From NCBI GenBank assembly GCA_963968595.1, contig CAXAHJ010000007.1, forward strand, positions 20,947 to 84,946: a stretch of 64,000 bases of DNA. The letters run 5' to 3'. The stretch comes from GCA-2730975 sp937893275 (lineage in GTDB: Bacteria; Verrucomicrobiota; Verrucomicrobiia; Opitutales; Seribacteraceae). The notes beneath the pieces are model-generated. The model worked only from the letters and a program-made list of their open reading frames with translations. It was not told where the DNA came from and searched no databases. Positions 25,201 through 31,200 of the stretch are shown here, piece after piece. The translations under genes and the position numbers were made by a program. How positions within the stretch are numbered: the stretch's first letter is position 1; each line of letters begins with the position of its first letter.

Positions 25201-28200
25201 CCTGCACGGGAACGTCTGGGAATGGTGCTTGGACTGGAGGTCGGCTTATGCCGGCGGAGCGGTCGTGGATCCGGTGGGCAGCAAAAGTGGTACCGAAAGA
25301 ATTAATCGTGGAGGCTCGTACAACGGTTCGAGCGACTGGGCCCGCCTTTCCCACCGAGGTGACTTGGATCCCACTACTGGAGATACCACCAAAGGCATGC
25401 GTTTGGTACTCAATCATTCCGGCCGTCTAACCAACCGCGCCCCCACTGATATTACTGCCAGTTCCACGGCAGTATTGGAGCTGGAATCCGTGGGAACGCT
25501 CGTTGGCGACTTCAACGCCAGCGACCCCGAATCCAACGCAACTCACGTTTTTTCCTTGGTCCAAGGCAGCGGCTCTGACCAGAACAACCTTTTCGATATC
25601 GATGCCAACGGAACCCTGACCACGAAAGTGGTGCTCGGTCACGAGGCCAACGCCACCTTGAGCATCCGGGTGCGTGCCACGGATGACTACAATGCGAGCT
25701 TCGATAAGGTGTTCGCCATCGAGGTGTTGAATGTCAACGAGACCCCCGTAATTACGCAGGGAGCGAGCGTGTCGGTGGTGATGGACGAGGACGGAGACCC
25801 GCTGGGATGGCCTCTGGCTTGGCCTAGTGAGGACCTGAACGGAACCGATCCCGAGGGGGACGTGATTACTTGGAGTTTACAGACGGCGCCCGTTCACGGA
25901 ACGGCCTCGGTGGGCGGTTCGGGGGCAAAACCCACGACCTTTACTTATTCTCCAAATCCTCATTACAACGGGACGGATAGCTTTGTGGTGAAATTATCGG
26001 ATGGGCTGCTGAGCGACTCGATAATCATTAACGTACGGATCAATCCTCGACCGGAGAACGGTTTGATTCCGTTGGCGAAAAGTTTGACTTACGATTTGCA
26101 AATCCCTGATGCCAACAATTTTCTGTTTACAGGTGGAGGATATTCAGAAGCCCCCGACCCCGACCTCGTCTTGATGGAAGGAGTGAATTATCGATTTAGC
26201 CCCAAGATTGGCGATCATCCCTTCTTTATCGGTTCCTCGGCAGGCGTGCCGTACGCAGGAAACGAGTTGACCGGCAACGGGGCGGAAGGGCCCGATGGAA
26301 TTCTTTCATTCATCCCGAACGAGGATACGCCTAGGCAACTGGTTTACTATTGCGCTTCGGATGGAACGATGCGGGGAGATATCAAGATTATTTCGGCCCG
26401 CCAAAACAAACTAGTGCGACCGAATCCAAGACCGGGAGATCAATTCGGAATAAGCATGAGCGTGTTGGGGAACCAAGTTTTGGTCGGCAGCAATGGGGAA
26501 TCGAGGAATGGCCTAAGCAATACTGGATCGGCTCACCTTTTTGAGCGAGACCTGAATGGAAAATGGTTGCCCGTTCAGGCTTTTCGGGCGAGCTCTCCCG
26601 AGGCTGGAGGTCGGCTTGGTCGGGATGTTTCTCTGTGGCACAATCTAGTAGTCGCAGGAGCTCCGGGTCACGATTCGGTCGCGGGCTTGAAAGGAGCGGC
26701 ATACGTCTTTGAGAAGAACGCTACTTCATGGAGTCAGGCGGCCAAGTTGAGTCCCTCGGATGGGGCGATCCACGATTATTTCGGTCAAAGTGTTTCCGCT
26801 CGTACGAACCGAGTATTGGTCGGCGCCCATATGGCGGATCCCGGAGGTGTTTCGGCTGCGGGGGCAGCTTATATTTTCGAGAAGTCCGGAAGTGGAACTT
26901 GGCTTGAAAAGACCAAATTGGTTCCCGGCGATTCTTTAGCGAACGGTCACTATGGAGTTTCGGTGTCTCTGGATGGCGACTTGGCCTTAGTCGGAGCGAG
27001 CGGTTCGAATAATGCGAATGGCGTATCCACGGGAGCGGCTTACCTAATCGGCAGAACTGAAAGCGACACTTGGGTGCAAATAACTAAATTGACCCCTGAT
27101 GATGGCGTCGCAAACGATCAGTTCGGACAATCGGTGAAATTGGATGGGAATTTTAGCTACGTGGGTGCCCGTTTGCGTGACGAGGGAGGTGTTCAAGATA
27201 CCGGAGCGGTTTATGTCTTTCAGCGCTTGTCCAACGGACAATGGGTGCAGCAGGCCAAGATAACGCCAGAAAACGCAGGTGCTGAAGGCTATTTCGGGCA
27301 AAGCCTGGACGTCAGGGATAACCGTTTGCTGGTGGGTGCCCCGGGCAAAATTGGCGACCATGCCAAAAGTAATCCCGGTTATGCCTACCTTTTCGAGCGG
27401 GATGGAATCGGCAATTGGACTCAGAAGGCCAAATTTGTCGGTTATGATGGTTTGTCCGATGACGAGATGGGTTTCGACGTTGCCTTGGGGGTGTCGATTT
27501 TCGCCGGGGCCCCTTTTCGCGATGATCGTGGCGAGGATTCGGGTGGAGCCTATGTGTTTGATAACTCGAACTGGAACGATTTGCCTCCCGTTTTTAGTTC
27601 CGAGGATGACTTGACGATAACTATGGACGAAGATGGTCAGCCTCTTGCATGGGTGTCTCCAAATGTGACTGCAAGCGACCCCAATGGGGATGTGTTGTCA
27701 TGGCGCGCCTATTACGAGAACCCTTCGGAGAGTAACGGCACTGTGGTCGTGTTCGGTACGGGGGCAAGTCCCGAAACCTTCCAGTATCGCCCGAAAAACG
27801 ATTTTCATGGGACGGATACGTTTACTCTAGAAGTGTCGGATGGTCTCTACGTCAAGAAGTTGAAGGTTGTCGTTACGGTGAACGGGCAGGTGGATGAGGG
27901 TGAGCCTGTTGTTCGAATGATGCCGGGATTTCTGCAAAGTTCTCTATACGCGAACGCAAAGATAGGTGTGCCGATTGCAATCTGGGGATCTGTCGAGAAC
28001 GGAGTTCCGCCATTCGACTATTCTCTAGATTTCGGCGACGGACAATCCGTTCAAGGGTCAGTGACGGATGCGAGGTTCGTGGGAATGGATCACCAGTACC
28101 AGACTTCCGGCTTGAAGACTGCCGTGCTTACTATCACTGATTCCATTGGTCAAGTGGTCAAAGCGAATACTCAGGTTAGAGTGTTTTTACCTTCGAGGGT

Positions 28201-31200
28201 TACCCTGAACGAGACTCGAAACATGGCGATGGAGCGAGGATTGCTCTACCTCTATCTCAATGCGGTGGAGGATGTGCAGACTAATGGCCTGAAGTGGTTA
28301 GATACCAAGCAGGAAACCGTTTACACCACGGCTACGACTGGGTTTGCCTCGATGGCTTTTTCGGGTTTCGGTCATTCCGCATTAACGGTTTCCGCAGTTC
28401 ATGCCTACGGAGACGTTGTAAGAAAAGCCCTTCGATACCTAACCGAGAACGAGGCAGTTGGAATGAAAGATATACCCGATCATTCCGATGATGGGCTTGC
28501 GGTTAGGCAAAGCGATGATCCGACCGGCAAGGTTCCGGGCAAAGGTGTCTATCTGGTTGAAACCGGTGGGCACGATGCCTATTCGAACTCTATTGCGCTT
28601 CTTGCCCTGCTGAATTCCTTTCCCGAAGGTGATAAGGCTTCTGAAACTTTGGTCGCGGGCGGACCTTTTGTAGGCTGGACCTATAAAGAGGTGGCTGAAG
28701 AGGCGATGCAATTGCTGTTCTGGACGCAGGGCGACGACGATACTAGAGGTGGTTGGGAGTATCGATTGACCCAAGACCAACCCCAATACGATGGATCAGT
28801 CCAACAGTGGCCCGTACTTGCACTGAAGACGGCTCAGGAAAAATGGGGACTGAACGTTCCGACTTGGGTTAAGGATAACGTCGATCATGCTTATGCCACT
28901 ATCACGAATGCAAGTGGAGCCGTGGGATATCGTTCGAATTCTCATTGGTTGAATGTGGCCAAGACTGGTGGGCGTTTGGTTTCGGACGCTTGGATGGGAC
29001 GTCCGTCTGCTGATCCTTTGGCGGTTCCCTCGATTACTTTTATCTCCGACCGCTGGATGACTTCCGATGGTTGGACGAGAGGACTCTACGCAGCTTACGG
29101 AGTGAAGAAAGGATTGAGTGCCACTGGTCTGAAAATGATTCAGTCCCTAGAGGGACCGCGAGACTGGGATGTGGATATGGCGAGTTGGCTTCTTGGAATT
29201 GAGACCAATCTCGCCCCGAGCATGAATCCCCAAGAGCGCGAAAAAGAAAAGGGTTTCGGCCAATATGAGGACGGCCATTGGCAGGGCTATAGGTCTTCAA
29301 CCTTCTCGACAGCTTTGGCATTGGGGATTCTGAGTCGCGGATCGACTGATTTTCCTCCCATGCCGGAGGCTTCTTTTCCGCAGGCGGTATCAGCCCACAA
29401 GCCATTTTTTATTGATGGAGCGAAATCCTATCATAGCGACCCCTTGCGATCCATTGCTGACTGGAAATGGAAATGGAACTGGTCGGGATCGGCGAGCTCT
29501 ATTGACTGGAACACACCCGATGCGGTTGGCTTGCGTCCGATGCATCCGGGGTTCACATCCACTGGTCAAAGAGAATTTGCCATGAGAGTGACGGACGATG
29601 GAGATCCTGCCAAGAGCTCGGTCAAAGTGTTTTCGATTTTGGTAAGTTCAGGGAATCATCCTGCCATTCCCGAACCGATCCCATTTTCACGCCTGCCCGT
29701 TTATTCGGCAAAGTTGAACCAGAAACTGGTGATTGATGGCGGATCATCTCTTGATCTGGATCTTTATGACAGCGTGACGGGCTATTCTTGGGATATCAAT
29801 GGGACTGGAGTGTTTCAGGAAGGTAGTCGGGTCATTGAGCTTCGACCGTATGGCCATGCTTTCCAAGGGCAGGTCGGGCTTCGGGTTCGTGACGAGGATT
29901 TTACAACTTGGTCGGATCCGAAGTACGTCGATCTATATGTTGCTGAGCAGGACTTGAATATCGTCGTAATGCAAGTCGATCCTTTTAATCTTCAGGATTC
30001 TAATTTCACCATCAGGTTGACTGTCGCAAATGATGGAAATTCAAGTGGCGTGATTCAGAGTCCATTGGTTCGCTTTTTCGATGGCAATCCTGTCACAGTG
30101 GGAACATCGTTGGGAGTTGTTCCCTTGCCTGATCTTGCTCCCTCTGGGCAAGGTGTTGCTAGTTTGACCTTGCCGATCTCCTCATGGACTCCTCAGGTTT
30201 TTGTATTCGTTGATCCCTATCAGCGAGTACCCGAATGGGATGAGTCAAATAACATCGGAGAGTTTGCCATCGTTCCCAATTATCCTCCGCATGATCTAAG
30301 TCTAACTGAGACTAACCTACTGGAAAACCAACCTGCTGGCACCTTGGCGGCGAAAATTCACGTATTGGACGTCGATGATCTAAACGGTACCGGCTCATAT
30401 CATTACGAGCTGGCAAGCGGATTAAGCGATGTGAACAATTCCGGTTTTTACATTCAGGGCAACAAGCTGTTTAGCGTTCGAGTCTTTGATTACGAGGAAC
30501 GGAATCTATACAATGTCAGGCTAAGGGTATATGACGACAAAAACGCCAGTTTCGAAAAAACACTGCCGGTTCCCGTTGGTAACGTTGACGATCACATTCC
30601 CGTTCTTCATCTTCATGGAGAGCAAGAGGTTTATCACGAGGCGTTTGACAAATACATCGATGCGGGGGCTTATTGGACGGATGCGATTGATGCCGGAGGT
30701 GTTGTGGTGTCAACTGGAACCTCGGTGGGCCAAGGGGTCGTCGATATAGGAACCCCCGGCCCCTATCAGCTCTATTACGATGCCGTCGATTCTGCAGGCA
30801 ATGAGGCTGATCGGATTTTCCGATTAGTTACGGTTCGAGACACCACAAAGCCAAACATTTTTCTTCAAGGGTTGCCGGAAATAGCTCTCGAAGCCTTCAG
30901 CCCCTATGTTGATCCCGGGGCTCTTTGGGTGGATGTTTCGGATGGGTTCGGGGTGGTCGAGGCTAACGGAACCATTGATTTAAGCAAGCCAGGGACCTAT
31001 GTCTTACGCTACAATTCCACAGATGCCGCGGGCAATGTGGCTGATGAAGTAACCCGAACCGTAGTGGTGTCTGACACGACTCCTCCGGTTATACAATTGA
31101 ACGGGACCTCCGCTCTCATTCACGAGGTCGGTCAACCGTATTTAGATCTTGGAGCTATTTGGACCGATGCCGTCGATGGTAATGGAACCTTGATGGGGGT

